Program-made: the position numbers and the translations under genes | Shown here: piece by piece, positions 41,979 through 51,400 of the stretch | Position numbering within the stretch: the stretch's first letter is position 1 | How the letters are laid out: the number at the start of each line of letters is the position of its first letter | Notes under the pieces: generated by a model | The model's input: the letters and a program-made list of their open reading frames with translations, nothing else | Told to the model about the DNA's origin: nothing | Databases searched by the model: none | Source: Saccharopolyspora hordei | GTDB lineage: Bacteria > Actinomycetota > Actinomycetes > Mycobacteriales > Pseudonocardiaceae | Reading direction: 5' to 3' | DNA: 64,000 nucleotides | Assembly: GCF_013410345.1 (NCBI RefSeq) | Contig: NZ_JACCFJ010000001.1 | Span: forward strand, 2,765,001-2,829,000

Positions 41979-42569
41979 TCAGCCGCGCTGCCGCCACGCG
42001 TCGAAGTCCTCGGGCGTCCGCACGCCGTGGTCGAGCACCGCTCGGTAGACCTCGTAGCTGGCGATCGGGTCCTCCGGCCGGGTCGCCAGCTCGTGCTTGA
42101 TCGTCACGATCGCGGCGCGCGCCGCATCGTCCAACCGAGGGGCCAGCGAGCGCAGGTGCGCCAGGTCCGGTTGACGTTCCGGTTCGTCGACGAACCAGAT
42201 GTCGAGCGTCCACTCGCGGTCCGCGGTGTCCCGGCAGCGGACGTGCAGGTACAGGCCGTCCGGGTACTTCGGGTCGGTGTTCCACCGGCCGGTGTCGTCG
42301 CGGAACCGCACCTCGCGCACCTGCTCGTGGAGAGCCAGTTCCGCGCCGAGGCGGCTCACGGCCGCGTGGGTTTCCCGGTCGAGCTCGGAACAGGTCACGG
42401 TGATGTCGACATCGCGGCGCACCATCACACCGAGCGCCGAGCTGCCCACCCGGGTCGGCGAGCCGATCGCCGACAGCGTCGCCTCCAGCCCCAGCTCGGC
42501 CACCAAGGCGTCCGCTTCGCAACGGGTGCGCGCTTCGAGTTCCAGGATCCGCTGGGGAGTCACAGGCAC
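41979..42569 (-). CDS. Nucleotidyltransferase-fold protein
   Basis: 196 residues from GTG 42569 (GTG 42563 also possible). Minimal nucleotidyltransferase motif GSSALGVMVRRDVDITVTC (GS...RDVDI) at residues about 42-60, a beta-rich middle (LYLHVRCRDTADREWTLDIWFVDEPE) and a helical C-terminus. It resembles stand-alone nucleotidyltransferase-domain proteins of unknown target. No toxin-antitoxin partner gene is adjacent. Function beyond the fold unknown. Confidence 0.7.
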   Translation of the reverse strand: MPVTPQRILELEARTRCEADALVAELGLEATLSAIGSPTRVGSSALGVMVRRDVDITVTCSELDRETHAAVSRLGAELALHEQVREVRFRDDTGRWNTDPKYPDGLYLHVRCRDTADREWTLDIWFVDEPERQPDLAHLRSLAPRLDDAARAAIVTIKHELATRPEDPIASYEVYRAVLDHGVRTPEDFDAWRQRG

Positions 42570-42724
42570 GCGATTGTGCCAGCACGGCGAGCACTACCAG
42601 GGAGACGGCCGCGTAGCGGTCCGTCTGGATCACGTGGACGGTGGAGAGCGCCAGGGGATCAGCAACACCGCCGGCGGCAGCGGCACCCGGCCGTGGACCC
42701 CGAACGATGTCGCCGCCCCGGTGG

Positions 42725-43669
42725 TCAGGTGGTGGGGAACTCGGTCCCGGTGAGCCGTTCGGAGACCTCCCAGATCCGCGCGGCGTCCTCGGTCCTGCGG
42801 AGCGGCGGGTACAGCTCCTGCTCGGCGGGCGGGCCGCCGAGGTGGCCGGGGCCGCTCGGCCCGTGGAGCACGCCGCCGCCGGCTGCGGGGTCGGTGGCGG
42901 CCACGAGCGCGGGCAACGTCGCGGAGTCGACGGTGCCCAGCAGGATCCCCCGCTCCGAGAGCAGCCGGACCAGGCGGACGGTCGGGGTGTCCGTGCTGCG
43001 GCCGAGTTCGGGGCGGGCGGCGAGGAGGCTGGTGGGGGCGACACCGGGGTGCGCGAGGTTGCTCGTGATGCCCCACCCGTGGGCGCGGCTGCGGCGGTCC
43101 AGTTCGAGGGCGAACAGACCGAACGCGATCTTGGACTGGCGGTAGGCGCGTCGCCCGTGGTAGCGGCGTTCCCAGTGCAGGTCGTCCCAGTTGATGGTGC
43201 CGCGGCGCGCGGCGACGCTGATCTGCGACGTCACGCGGGCGCGGCCCGCCCGCAGCAGTGGGAGGAGGTGGGCGACGAGCGCGAAGTGGCCGAGGTGGTT
43301 GGTGCCGAACTGCAGCTCGAAGCCGTCTGCGGTGGTCTGCCGGTGCGGCGGCGTCATCACCCCGGCGTTGCCGACGAGGAGGTGGAGCGGGCGTCCCTCC
43401 GAGCGGAGCACGCCACCGAGGGCGGCGACCGAGTCCAACGAGGACAGGTCCAGGCTGCGCAGGGAAACGCGAGCGCCCGGGACGTTCTGGCGGATCCGCG
43501 CGATCGCGTCCTCGCCCTTGCCGGTGTTGCGCACCGGCATGATCACCTCGGCGCCGGCGGCTGCGAGCCGTTCGGCGATCCGCAGTCCCATCCCGTCGCT
43601 GGCGCCGGTGACGAGCGCGCGCCTCCCGGTCAGGTCGGGGATCGTGATGTCGGTGACGTCGCGTCGCAT
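42725..43669 (-). CDS. Short-chain dehydrogenase/reductase
   Basis: 314 residues from ATG 43669. Classical SDR: cofactor motif [32 protein letters not shown], structural NAG in LLVGNAGVM, and active-site YRQSKIAFG (Tyr-x3-Lys) preceded by QISVAARRG. The length and the [18 protein letters not shown] tail match the retinol-dehydrogenase-like/protochlorophyllide-reductase-like SDRs widespread in actinobacteria. Divergent from an MmyB-type regulator, a common pairing in which the regulator controls the SDR. Substrate unknown. Confidence 0.88.
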   Translation of the reverse strand: MRRDVTDITIPDLTGRRALVTGASDGMGLRIAERLAAAGAEVIMPVRNTGKGEDAIARIRQNVPGARVSLRSLDLSSLDSVAALGGVLRSEGRPLHLLVGNAGVMTPPHRQTTADGFELQFGTNHLGHFALVAHLLPLLRAGRARVTSQISVAARRGTINWDDLHWERRYHGRRAYRQSKIAFGLFALELDRRSRAHGWGITSNLAHPGVAPTSLLAARPELGRSTDTPTVRLVRLLSERGILLGTVDSATLPALVAATDPAAGGGVLHGPSGPGHLGGPPAEQELYPPLRRTEDAARIWEVSERLTGTEFPTT

Positions 43670-43834
43670 CGTCCTGCTCCTCCTCGGTCGGGAGTCCACT
43701 GTCACCTGCACCGCGGCGGCCGTCCAGGGACTCCTGATCCCCCGCTCGGAGCGGAGGGTGGGACCGCCGGTCCGCGGTTCGCGTGGCGCGGGAGGAGTAG
43801 AACCGTGGCAGGACCGCGAGACGGGGGAGGGGCC

Positions 43835-44674
43835 GTGATCGATCGCGCCGGGTTGGCGGAGTTCCTGCGCAACCGTCGGGAGGCGTTGCAACCCGAGGAC
43901 GTGGGCCTGCCGCGCGGCCCCCGCCGGAGGGCCAGGGGACTGCGCCGTGAGGAGGTCGCCGGGCTGTGCCACATGTCCACCGACTACTACTCGCGGCTCG
44001 AGCAGGCACGGGGTCCGAGGCCGTCGCACGAGATGCTCGCCTCGATCGCGCAGGGACTGCACCTCTCGCTCGACGAGCGCGACCACCTCTTCCGCCTCGC
44101 GGGACAGAACCCGCCCGCGCGCGGCGGGACCAGCGAGCACGTCAGCCCCGGGCTGCTCCGCGTCCTCGACCGGCTCCACGACACCCCCGCGGAGATCGTG
44201 ACCGAGCTGGGGGAGACGCTGCGGCAGACCCCGATGAGCGTCGCGCTCGTCGGCGACCTGACCAGGTACACCGGGCCGGCGCGCAGCGCGGGGTACCGGT
44301 GGTTCACCGACCCCGCCGCGCGGGAGCGCTACGCGCCCGACGAGCACCCGTTCCTCAGCCGGATGTACGCGTCGGGGCTGCGCGAGGTCCTCGCCCTGCG
44401 CGGCCCGGACTCCCGCGCGGCGACCCTCGCCGAGCTGCTCCCGGCGCAGAGCGAGGAGTTCCGGTGCGTGTGGGAGCAGTGCGAGGTCGGGGTGCGCCCG
44501 CGCGAGGTCAAGCGCTTCGTGCACCCGGAGGTGGGCGCCCTGCAGCTCTCCTGCCAGCGGCTGGTCGACCCGGAGCAGGCGCACTGCCTGCTCGTCTACA
44601 CGGCCACTCCGGGCAGCGAGAGCTACGACAAGCTGGAACTGCTGTCCGTCATCGGTGCACAGCAGCCCGGCTGA
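43835..44674 (+). CDS. XRE-family regulator with MmyB-like ligand-binding domain
   Basis: 279 residues from GTG 43835, with GGGGGAGGGG right upstream. N-terminal helix-turn-helix (about 5-80: [46 protein letters not shown]) and a C-terminal MmyB-type domain (about 100-270: [56 protein letters not shown]). This family often represses a divergent SDR or oxidoreductase, as placed here. Confidence 0.9.
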   Translation: MIDRAGLAEFLRNRREALQPEDVGLPRGPRRRARGLRREEVAGLCHMSTDYYSRLEQARGPRPSHEMLASIAQGLHLSLDERDHLFRLAGQNPPARGGTSEHVSPGLLRVLDRLHDTPAEIVTELGETLRQTPMSVALVGDLTRYTGPARSAGYRWFTDPAARERYAPDEHPFLSRMYASGLREVLALRGPDSRAATLAELLPAQSEEFRCVWEQCEVGVRPREVKRFVHPEVGALQLSCQRLVDPEQAHCLLVYTATPGSESYDKLELLSVIGAQQPG

Positions 44675-44698
44675 GCTGTTCCCGTCGCCGTTCGAGTG

Positions 44699-46156
44699 CT
44701 ATGGAGCCGGGGCAGTAGCGCTGATCGGTGTCCTCGCTGGCCTGCGCCGTCGAACGACTTCCCCACCTTCCGGGAGCAGTCGCATGGCGAGAACGGACCC
44801 GTCTGGGTGGATCGACACCGGGCCACCCCAATCGTCGTCCCAGGTCGTGTGGGGCCACTTGGTGCGGCGACGGTAGGTCTTGCGACGGTACTCCGCCACC
44901 TCACCCCGCACGAGGTGGCCGAGCAGGTCGCGCGCCACGCCGGAGAAAGCCTCAACACGGGGACCGTTGAGGCGGAAGATGTGGTCGGTGCCGGAGAAGC
45001 AGATGCCGAGCAAGTCTTGTTCCGCGTCCTGCACGCTCTGCGCGGCTGCGTGCTCGAAATCGGTCTCGAAGTACTCCTTGCCTTGGCGCTTGGTGAGGTA
45101 CTGGGCGGTTGCGTTGCCGTGACCTGCGAAGGCTGTGAGTCCCGCTGCGTCAGTGCGGGCGACCACCCGGGCGAACCAGTCGAACTGCTTCTTCGTGATG
45201 TGGAAGCCGAGGTCCGAGCGTGGAGGTTCACCACCTCTGGCGGGAACCGTGATGTTCGGCGGCTGGTTGACATCTTCGAGCGGGGTGTCCACACCTGGAC
45301 CCGTGCCCCGAGGAGCGCTCAGCCAGCCGCCGTTCCCTCCAGCGCGGAGCGCGTGCACGGTCACATGCCTGTCCTTGTCCGAGGGCAGGGTCGTGCTGAA
45401 GATGAGAGCGGGTGTTTCGTTCCACGGCCCGATGTGCACTGCTTCGACGTGCGCAGAGGCGGAGGCGAGTTGCCGGGAGCAGTAAGCGGTGTTGCTGTGG
45501 CTTCCTTTGCACGCCACCGGCACCACGAGCGAAGGCTCTCCCGGTTTCCACACTTCGGCGAAGAACTGCGGGCGGTAGGAGTACTTGATCCTCGTGCCCT
45601 TCTCCTTGCTCGTCAGGGCCCAACCGGCTCTGAGTGCGGTGTCCGCGGGCACGATCGAGACGACGCGATCGGGGTACCGGTGTGACAGCACCCGCTCCGC
45701 GATCGCCAGGGCGAATCCGATGCCGAGTTCGTTCGACTGGATCGCCTTGTAGCGCTGGGACGTGCTCGACTTCCCCTCGACCGACAGCTTCATGAACCTG
45801 CTCATGTCGTCTGTCAACGCTTGGCTGTACTTCAGCGCGCCCCAGTGCTCGGCCAGTCCGCGTGCTGCTCCTCGTCTTGACAGGGCGATGGCGCGTCCGA
45901 GCGTGTGCAGCACATCCCACGGCGTCAGCGGGATGGCGCGCTCGTTCCACGCACGTATGGGAAGCAGTTCGGGTTTCCGCCGCAGAGCGGTGTCCTCGTT
46001 CTTCGGCTTCTTCGCCTCGGCCTTCTTCTTCGCTCGTTCCTTGTCAGCCGCCGTTGCGGCTCGGGCGACGGCACGAACGAGTTCGTCATTGGAGTGGAGC
46101 GAGATGTTCGAGCTTCGGGCGAGGTCCTCCAGGACGTCTTCTGCCGACTTGCGCAA
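44699..46156 (-). CDS. Unknown protein, possible PD-(D/E)XK-like core
   Basis: 485 residues from TTG 46156, chosen because AGGGGGAA precedes it. N-terminal helical, Lys/Ala-rich part (ARAATAADKERAKKKAEAKK), then a globular domain. Residues about 215-265 read RPQFFAEVWKPGEPSLVVPV followed by ACKGSHSN and a helix with QLASASAHVEAV; this spacing resembles restriction-like PDF...hhhECKGS cores, but the expected Asp and Glu are Gln and Ala, so it may be catalytically inactive or I may be misled. C-terminus has WDDDWGGPVSIHPDGSVLAMRLLPEGG. The gene is less GC-rich and has more mixed codons than its neighbours and stands alone between two ordinary operons, suggesting acquisition. Family not recognised. 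Confidence 0.6.
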   Translation of the reverse strand: MRKSAEDVLEDLARSSNISLHSNDELVRAVARAATAADKERAKKKAEAKKPKNEDTALRRKPELLPIRAWNERAIPLTPWDVLHTLGRAIALSRRGAARGLAEHWGALKYSQALTDDMSRFMKLSVEGKSSTSQRYKAIQSNELGIGFALAIAERVLSHRYPDRVVSIVPADTALRAGWALTSKEKGTRIKYSYRPQFFAEVWKPGEPSLVVPVACKGSHSNTAYCSRQLASASAHVEAVHIGPWNETPALIFSTTLPSDKDRHVTVHALRAGGNGGWLSAPRGTGPGVDTPLEDVNQPPNITVPARGGEPPRSDLGFHITKKQFDWFARVVARTDAAGLTAFAGHGNATAQYLTKRQGKEYFETDFEHAAAQSVQDAEQDLLGICFSGTDHIFRLNGPRVEAFSGVARDLLGHLVRGEVAEYRRKTYRRRTKWPHTTWDDDWGGPVSIHPDGSVLAMRLLPEGGEVVRRRRPARTPISATAPAP

Positions 46157-46339
46157 GGTTCCCCCTGTGGGCCTACTGGAACGAGCAGCACTCACATGAT
46201 CGACACCAGTGGAGGACCCTACTTTCCCTTGCGCTACGCCGCTTCCGCGCAACGAGTGATGTGTGCTGAGAACCGATCGCTTCGCGGAGAGGTGGCTCCA
46301 GGAGGGGTAGGCATCAGAAACATCCCTGCAACAGGAGGT

Positions 46340-46372
46340 TTCGGGCTCCACCGCTCTGCGATGGAGCCCGAA
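46340..46372 (-). terminator. Hairpin terminator after the sugar porter
   Basis: Perfect 11-base stem TTCGGGCTCCA / TGGAGCCCGAA with an 11-base loop, 28 bases past the end of the sugar porter gene in its direction of transcription. Confidence 0.65.
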
Positions 46373-46399
46373 GCAGTCGAGGGAGTCGAAGACCTCGCT

Positions 46400-47815
46400 T
46401 CAGCTGTACCGGGTGCGGACCTCGGCTTCGAACTCCTCCAGGGTCTTGCCCCGCGTCTCCGGCACCTGCGTGAGGGTGAAGACGATGCCCAGCACGCCGA
46501 TGGCGGCGAAGATGAAGAACGTCGGGGCGATGCCCACGGCCGCGACCGTCGGCGGGAAGCCGAAGGTGACGCCCGCGTTGGCCATCCACAGCGTGAACAC
46601 GGACACGCCCATGGCGAAGCTGCGGATCCCCAGCGGGAAGATCTCCGACAGCATCAGCCACACCAGCGGCCCGAGGGTGCCCTGCATGGAGAACACGAAG
46701 GCCACCACGAACAGCAGGATGACGTAGGGCTTGGTCGGGCTCTCCGGCAGGAGCAGCGACGAGGCACCCACCAGGACGTGGAACGCGGCGATCAGCGCGA
46801 AGCCGCCGATCAGCATGACGCGCCGGTCGATCTTGTTGATCAGCGCGATGCCCACGCTGACGCCGAGCACGCTGAACAGGCCGTTGGCGGTGTTGGCGAT
46901 GACCGCGCCGTTGCTGGAGAAACCCGCGGTCTGCAGCAGCTGCGTCCCGTAGTACATGATCGAGTTGATGCCGGTGAGCTGCTGGAAGATGCCGAGGATC
47001 GCGCCGATGACCACCAGCCGCCGGATCCACGGCACGGCCAGGTCGGCCCAGCCGCCGGTCTGCGAGCGCCGGTCCTCCTCGGCGAGCGCGCGGACCTCGG
47101 CCATCTCGGCCTCGGCGCGTTCCGGCGGCCGGACCTGCTTGAGCACCGCGAGCGCCTCGTCGTCGCGGCCCCGGGAAGCCAGCCAGCGCGGGCTCTCCGG
47201 CAGCCGCAGCATGCCGAGCAGCAGCGCGATCGCGGGCAGCACGGCGACCACGAGCATGGCGCGCCACACCGACGTGTGCTCGCCCCAGAGGTTGATGATC
47301 AGCGCGTTGATCAGGAAGGCCGCGAACTGGCCGGACACGATCATGACCTCGTTGCGGGTCACCAGGCTGCCGCGCCGCTCCGCGGGTGCGACCTCGGCGA
47401 GGTAGACCGGCACCGTGGTGGAGGCACCACCGACGGCGAAGCCGAGGACGAAGCGGAACGCCGCGAGCACCTGCCAGGTCGGTGCCAGGGCGCAGCCCAC
47501 CGTGCCGACGATGAAGATCCCGGCGAGCACCAGGACGTTGTGCCGTCGGCCGTAGCGGTCGGCGAGCCGCCCGCCGACCGCCGCCCCGATCGCCGCACCG
47601 AAGATCAGGATGCTCACCACGAAGCCCTCGGTGACGGGGGTGAGCCCCAGGTCGGCCTTCATCGGGTCCAGCGCGCCGTTGATGACGCCCGTGTCGTAGC
47701 CGAACAGCAGCCCGCCGAAGGTGGCGACGAAGGCGACCAACCCCAAGCGCCTGCGGTGCGGGCCGGGGGTCTCGGGCGCTGCCGGTTGTCTTCGTGGAGT
47801 TCGGGTGCTGCTCAT
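46400..47815 (-). CDS. Sugar porter family MFS transporter
   Basis: 471 residues, twelve helices. Sugar-porter signatures: FGYDTGVINGALDPMK, GGRLADRYGRRHNVL, VPVYLAEVAPAERRGSLV, PESPRWLASRGRDDEA, QQLTGINSIMYYGTQLLQ, LSEIFPLGIRSFAMG and the terminal VPETRGKTLEEFE. The QQLTGIN block is typical of hexose, pentose and myo-inositol:H+ symporters. Last gene of a minus-strand operon with a TIM-barrel isomerase and an oxidoreductase, so it likely imports their substrate. Confidence 0.92.
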   Translation of the reverse strand: MSSTRTPRRQPAAPETPGPHRRRLGLVAFVATFGGLLFGYDTGVINGALDPMKADLGLTPVTEGFVVSILIFGAAIGAAVGGRLADRYGRRHNVLVLAGIFIVGTVGCALAPTWQVLAAFRFVLGFAVGGASTTVPVYLAEVAPAERRGSLVTRNEVMIVSGQFAAFLINALIINLWGEHTSVWRAMLVVAVLPAIALLLGMLRLPESPRWLASRGRDDEALAVLKQVRPPERAEAEMAEVRALAEEDRRSQTGGWADLAVPWIRRLVVIGAILGIFQQLTGINSIMYYGTQLLQTAGFSSNGAVIANTANGLFSVLGVSVGIALINKIDRRVMLIGGFALIAAFHVLVGASSLLLPESPTKPYVILLFVVAFVFSMQGTLGPLVWLMLSEIFPLGIRSFAMGVSVFTLWMANAGVTFGFPPTVAAVGIAPTFFIFAAIGVLGIVFTLTQVPETRGKTLEEFEAEVRTRYS

Positions 47816-47911
47816 CGGGGCGATCCTCCGTCGTTGGGGGTTTCGGTGTTTCCTGTTCTCAGTGGACGGTCCGGTGCCGACCGCCGGCGGCCCGGGGTTG
47901 GGCCACCGGCC

Positions 47912-48925
47912 TCACCCGACCGCGGAGCGCAGGCCAGCCGCGGCGGCGTGCAGGTTCCGGGCGGCGAGCGCGAGCCCCTCGGTCTGGGAGTAGTCGGCGT
48001 CCTCGTGCTCGATGTTGACGGCCAGGTCCGGGTCGACCTCCGCCAGGGCAGCGAGGAACTCGGTCCAGTACGCGGTGTCGTGACCGATGCCGACCGCGAC
48101 GAACTTCCACGCCGGGTCCTCGGGCCAGGCGTTGCACCAGAACCCGATCCCGGTGGGGACCTTGCCGGGTGCGTCAGCGGGCACCCGCGAGAAGGACGTG
48201 TCGAGCACGCCGCGCACGTCGACGCCGGGGCAGACCATCGCGTCCTTGGCCGCGGCGTGGAACACCAGCGGACCCAAGTCGCGGATGCAGGCCACCACGT
48301 CCATGCCCTGCCACATCAGGTGCGAGGGGTCCATCTCGGCGCCCAGGTTGGTGGCGCCGACCAGCTCCACCAGCTTCTTCAGCGTGACGGGGGAGAAGAC
48401 CAGGTTGTGCGGGTGCATCTCGATGGCGACCCGCACGTCGTGCGCGCGGGCCAGCGCGTCGATCTCCGACCAGAACTCCGCGGCCACACCCCACTGGTAG
48501 TCCAGGACGTCCATGTACACGCCGTCCCACGGGTTGACCACCCACGACGGGTACTTCGCGTCGGGGTCCGAGCCGGGAGTGCCCGACATGGTCACCACGG
48601 TGCGGACCCCGAGCAGACCCGCGAGCCGGATGGTGCGCCGCAGGTCCTCGGCGTGCTTCGGGCCGACGCCCGGCAGCGGGTTGAGCGGGTTGCCGTTGCA
48701 GTTCAACGCGGTCAGCTCCATGCCGCGCGAGGTGAACAGCGCGAGGTAGTCGCGGCGGGCGTCAGCGGAGGCCAGCAGCAGGTCCACCGGGCAGTGCGGG
48801 GCGGGGAGGAAGCCACCGGTGTTGACCTCCACCGAGGTCAGGCCGTTGTCGGCGAGGAAGTCGAGGGCGTCCGCCAGCGGTCGGTCGTGCAGGCAGGCGG
48901 TGTAGGCACCGAGCTTGAGCGGCAT
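47912..48925 (-). CDS. Sugar phosphate isomerase/epimerase-like TIM-barrel protein
   Basis: 337 residues from ATG 48925. AP-endonuclease-2/xylose-isomerase-like TIM barrel: LGAYTACLHDRPLADALDFLADNGLTSVEVNTGG, GVRTVVTMSGTPG, VAIEMHPHNLVFSPVTLKKL (metal-binding Glu/His), LGAEMDPSHLMWQGMD and VFHAAAKDAMV. These enzymes epimerise, isomerise or dehydrate sugars and cyclitols, often with Mn2+. It lies 32 bases after the Gfo/Idh gene and probably acts on its product or substrate. Confidence 0.88.
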   Translation of the reverse strand: MPLKLGAYTACLHDRPLADALDFLADNGLTSVEVNTGGFLPAPHCPVDLLLASADARRDYLALFTSRGMELTALNCNGNPLNPLPGVGPKHAEDLRRTIRLAGLLGVRTVVTMSGTPGSDPDAKYPSWVVNPWDGVYMDVLDYQWGVAAEFWSEIDALARAHDVRVAIEMHPHNLVFSPVTLKKLVELVGATNLGAEMDPSHLMWQGMDVVACIRDLGPLVFHAAAKDAMVCPGVDVRGVLDTSFSRVPADAPGKVPTGIGFWCNAWPEDPAWKFVAVGIGHDTAYWTEFLAALAEVDPDLAVNIEHEDADYSQTEGLALAARNLHAAAAGLRSAVG

Positions 48926-48957
48926 GGTGAGACCTCTCGTCGAGTGGGGGCGGGGTG

Positions 48958-50139
48958 TCAGTGGACGTCGACTGCGGCGCCGCCGCGCTCCGCGGACCGC
49001 ACGACCGCGTGCGTGACCCGCATGGTGTGCAGGGCGTCGGCGAACGTGGCGCAGGCGGGCAGCGGGTCGGGGGCTCCGGTGACCTCGTCGAGGAACGCGC
49101 GGCACTGGTAGACGAACATCTCGGCGTTGCCACCGCCGACGCCGGGCGCCTCCATCGGGTAGCCGCCGGCGAAGTAGGGCAGCTGCGGCCCGGCGATGAC
49201 CTGCCGGGCGCCGCGCGTGCGGGCTTCGGGCTGGGTGTCGTCGAAGAGGTACTCGGCGGGCCGGTGCCAGTCGAACGCCGCGCGGCCGGAGAGCCCGCAG
49301 ACGTCGAAGGCGAGACCGTTGGGCAGGCCGAAGGCGGTGCGGGACACCGAGAACGACCCGGTCAACCCGGACTGGAACCGCGCCGTGAAGACGGCGGTGT
49401 CCTCGTTCTCCACCTCGCCGACCTCGTCGCTGACCGGTGCCGCGCCGTGCCCGACGACCGGCCCCAGCGGCAGCGGGCGCTTCGGGACCTGCGTGGACAG
49501 CGCGCCACCGGAGACCGAGGTGATCGGTCCGCAGACGTGCTCGGCGACGTCGATGACGTGGGCGCCGATGTCGCCGAGCGCCCCGCTGCCGGGGCCGCCC
49601 TTGAACCGCCAGCTCAGCGGGCTGCGGGGGTCGGTGGCGTAGTCGCACCAGTAGCGGCCGCTGAACAGGGACAGCTCGCCCAGCTCGCCGCGCCGCACGT
49701 GGTCGCGGATCGCGGAGATCGCGGGGGAGCGGCGGAAGGTGTAGCCCACCGCCGTCACCACCTCGGCGGTCTGTTCGGCCGCCACCATCGCCTCGGCGTC
49801 GGTCAGCGAGCCCGCCAGCGGTTTCTCGCACAGCACGTGCTTGCCCGCGCGGATCAGGGCCTCGGCGATCGGGCGGTGCAGGTGGTTGCCGACGACGATG
49901 CTGACGGCGTCGATCGACGGGTCGTCGACGATCTCCTCCCAGCTGGCCACGGCCTTCTCGTAGCCGTAGCGGCGGGCGGCGTCGGTCGCCAGCTCGGTGT
50001 TGGCGTCGGCGATCGCGGCGAGCCGGATCGGCGGGAGACCGTCGCCGAAGACGGTGTTGACCTGGCGGTAGCCGGCGGCGTGACTGCGCCCGGCCATGCC
50101 GGCGCCGATGACCGCTACGGACAGTCGTTCCTTCGACAT
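48958..50139 (-). CDS. Gfo/Idh/MocA-family oxidoreductase
   Basis: 393 residues from ATG 50139. N-terminal NAD(P) fold SVAVIGAGMAGRSHAAGYRQVN, DAVSIVVGNHLHRPIAEALIRAGKHVLCEKPLAG (EKP motif with the conserved Lys), and the C-terminal substrate domain GDIGAHVIDVAEHVCG carrying the catalytic His. Such enzymes oxidise myo-inositol, glucose, galactose or derivatives. First gene of the operon; its promoter at 50291-50319 faces the divergent LacI gene. Confidence 0.9.
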   Translation of the reverse strand: MSKERLSVAVIGAGMAGRSHAAGYRQVNTVFGDGLPPIRLAAIADANTELATDAARRYGYEKAVASWEEIVDDPSIDAVSIVVGNHLHRPIAEALIRAGKHVLCEKPLAGSLTDAEAMVAAEQTAEVVTAVGYTFRRSPAISAIRDHVRRGELGELSLFSGRYWCDYATDPRSPLSWRFKGGPGSGALGDIGAHVIDVAEHVCGPITSVSGGALSTQVPKRPLPLGPVVGHGAAPVSDEVGEVENEDTAVFTARFQSGLTGSFSVSRTAFGLPNGLAFDVCGLSGRAAFDWHRPAEYLFDDTQPEARTRGARQVIAGPQLPYFAGGYPMEAPGVGGGNAEMFVYQCRAFLDEVTGAPDPLPACATFADALHTMRVTHAVVRSAERGGAAVDVH

Positions 50140-50263
50140 CGCGTGCGCTTCCTCCTGCGTCGCTGGACCGCCTGGTCGGTGCCGGAAGGCCTGTTCAGAA
50201 GGTGGATCACCGGGGCGGCCGCGGCACGCGGTCGCTGCCGGGAACGGCTGCACAGGGTGACCA

Positions 50264-50271
50264 GAACGTTC
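50264..50271. promoter_or_regulatory. Possible LacI operator core
   Basis: GAACGTTC, an 8-base palindrome about 20 bases downstream of the -10 of the minus-strand promoter. The same core forms the double operator at 58550-58584. Position in the early transcribed leader fits a repressor site, but 8 bases is short. Confidence 0.35.
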
Positions 50272-50290
50272 CGGTAGTCTGTGGCCACGA

Positions 50291-50319
50291 ACACTATGCA
50301 GGGCTCGTGCTTATGTCAA
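50291..50319 (-). promoter_or_regulatory. Sigma-70-type promoter of the Gfo/Idh operon
   Basis: On the minus strand TTGACA (50319-50314) and TAGTGT (50296-50291) are separated by exactly 17 bases, an unusually good consensus for this genome. Start of transcription would be near 50284, about 145 bases before the coding start. The -35 overlaps the half-site pair TGTC-AA-GACA (50314-50323). Confidence 0.6.
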
Positions 50320-50377
50320 GACAAAGTGGCGGCCCAGTTGTCGGGGCAGGCCAACGGCGTCGGAGAGGTGGGTTCGC

Positions 50378-51400
50378 GTGGCGAGGAAGAACGGGCGCAC
50401 GACGATCGTGGACGTGGCGAGGGCCGCGGGCACCTCGGTCGCCTCGGCATCGGTGGCGCTGCGCGGGGAGCGCGGGGTCTCGGAGAAGACCCGGGCGCAC
50501 GTCCTCGCGGTCGCCGACCGTCTCGGGTACCGGCCCGACCAGCGCGCCCGGCTGCTCCGCGAGCAGAAGTCCCGCCTGCTCGGCGTGACCTTCTCGGTCG
50601 GCCAGACCTTCCACGCCGAGGTGATCGAGCACCTCTACCGCGCCGCCGACGCCCGCGGCTACGGGCTCGTGCTCAGCGCCACGACGTCGAGCCGCTCGGA
50701 ACCGGAGGCGATCGACGACCTGCTGCGGGACCGGTGCGAGACGCTGGTCCTGGTCAGCCCGGAGCTCGGCGAGGAGCAGCTGGCCGACCTGGCGACCCGG
50801 GCCTCGGTGGTCACGATCGGCTCCGACCTGCGCGTGGACGGCGTCGACTCGCTGCGCTCGCACGAGCACCAGGGCGTCGCCGACGCCGTCGCGCACCTCG
50901 TCGAGCTGGGGCACACCGACATCGCCTACGTCGACGGCGGCGCGATGACCATGAGCTCGACCAGGCGGGCGGCCTACCTCGACGCGATGGCCGAGCACGG
51001 CCTCGACCAGCGCGCCCGGGTGATCCCCGGCCGCCCCACCGAGGAGTCCGGGGTCGAGGTCGCGACCAGGATGCTCGCCGGGCGGGAGCAGGTGCCGACC
51101 GCGGTCCTCGCGCACAACGACATGATCGCGATCGGCCTCCTGCTCACCCTGCGCGGCGGCGGGGTGGCCGTCCCCGGCGACGTGTCGGTCGTCGGCTACG
51201 ACGACACCAAGATGGCGGCCCTGGCCTCGATCCAGCTGACCTCGGTCAGCCAGGACGCCGCCAGCCTGGCAGCCGCCGCCGTGGAACGCGCCATCCTGCG
51301 CACCGAGGGCACCGTCGAGCCGGCCGAGGTCGTCACGCCCGCCCAGCTCGTGGTCCGCGAGACCACCGGGCCACCACGTCCGCCGCACGACGTGTCCTGA
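50378..51400 (+). CDS. LacI-family transcriptional regulator
   Basis: 340 residues from GTG 50378 (GAGAGG upstream). N-terminal LacI DNA-binding domain TTIVDVARAAGTSVASASVALRGERGVSEKTRAHVLAVADRLGY in the usual place (about 8-52), hinge region RLLREQKSRLLGVTF, and periplasmic-binding-like sensor (DGVDSLRSHEHQGV, TAVLAHNDMIAIGLL, DVSVVGYDDTKMA). Divergent from the Gfo/Idh-isomerase-porter operon, its likely target. Its TGA abuts the convergent stop of the next gene. Confidence 0.92.
   Translation: MARKNGRTTIVDVARAAGTSVASASVALRGERGVSEKTRAHVLAVADRLGYRPDQRARLLREQKSRLLGVTFSVGQTFHAEVIEHLYRAADARGYGLVLSATTSSRSEPEAIDDLLRDRCETLVLVSPELGEEQLADLATRASVVTIGSDLRVDGVDSLRSHEHQGVADAVAHLVELGHTDIAYVDGGAMTMSSTRRAAYLDAMAEHGLDQRARVIPGRPTEESGVEVATRMLAGREQVPTAVLAHNDMIAIGLLLTLRGGGVAVPGDVSVVGYDDTKMAALASIQLTSVSQDAASLAAAAVERAILRTEGTVEPAEVVTPAQLVVRETTGPPRPPHDVS

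Noticed and set aside
42641-43834. An N-terminal extension of about 400 codons in frame with the MmyB-type regulator.
   Set aside because: It covers the SDR gene on the other strand; the regulator has a good binding site and GTG at 43835 at the usual family start.
45905-49111. A 1068-codon plus-strand open frame opposite the sugar porter and isomerase genes.
   Set aside because: Antisense shadow of clearly homologous genes; composition rich in Arg, Gly, His and Asp with no recognisable motif.
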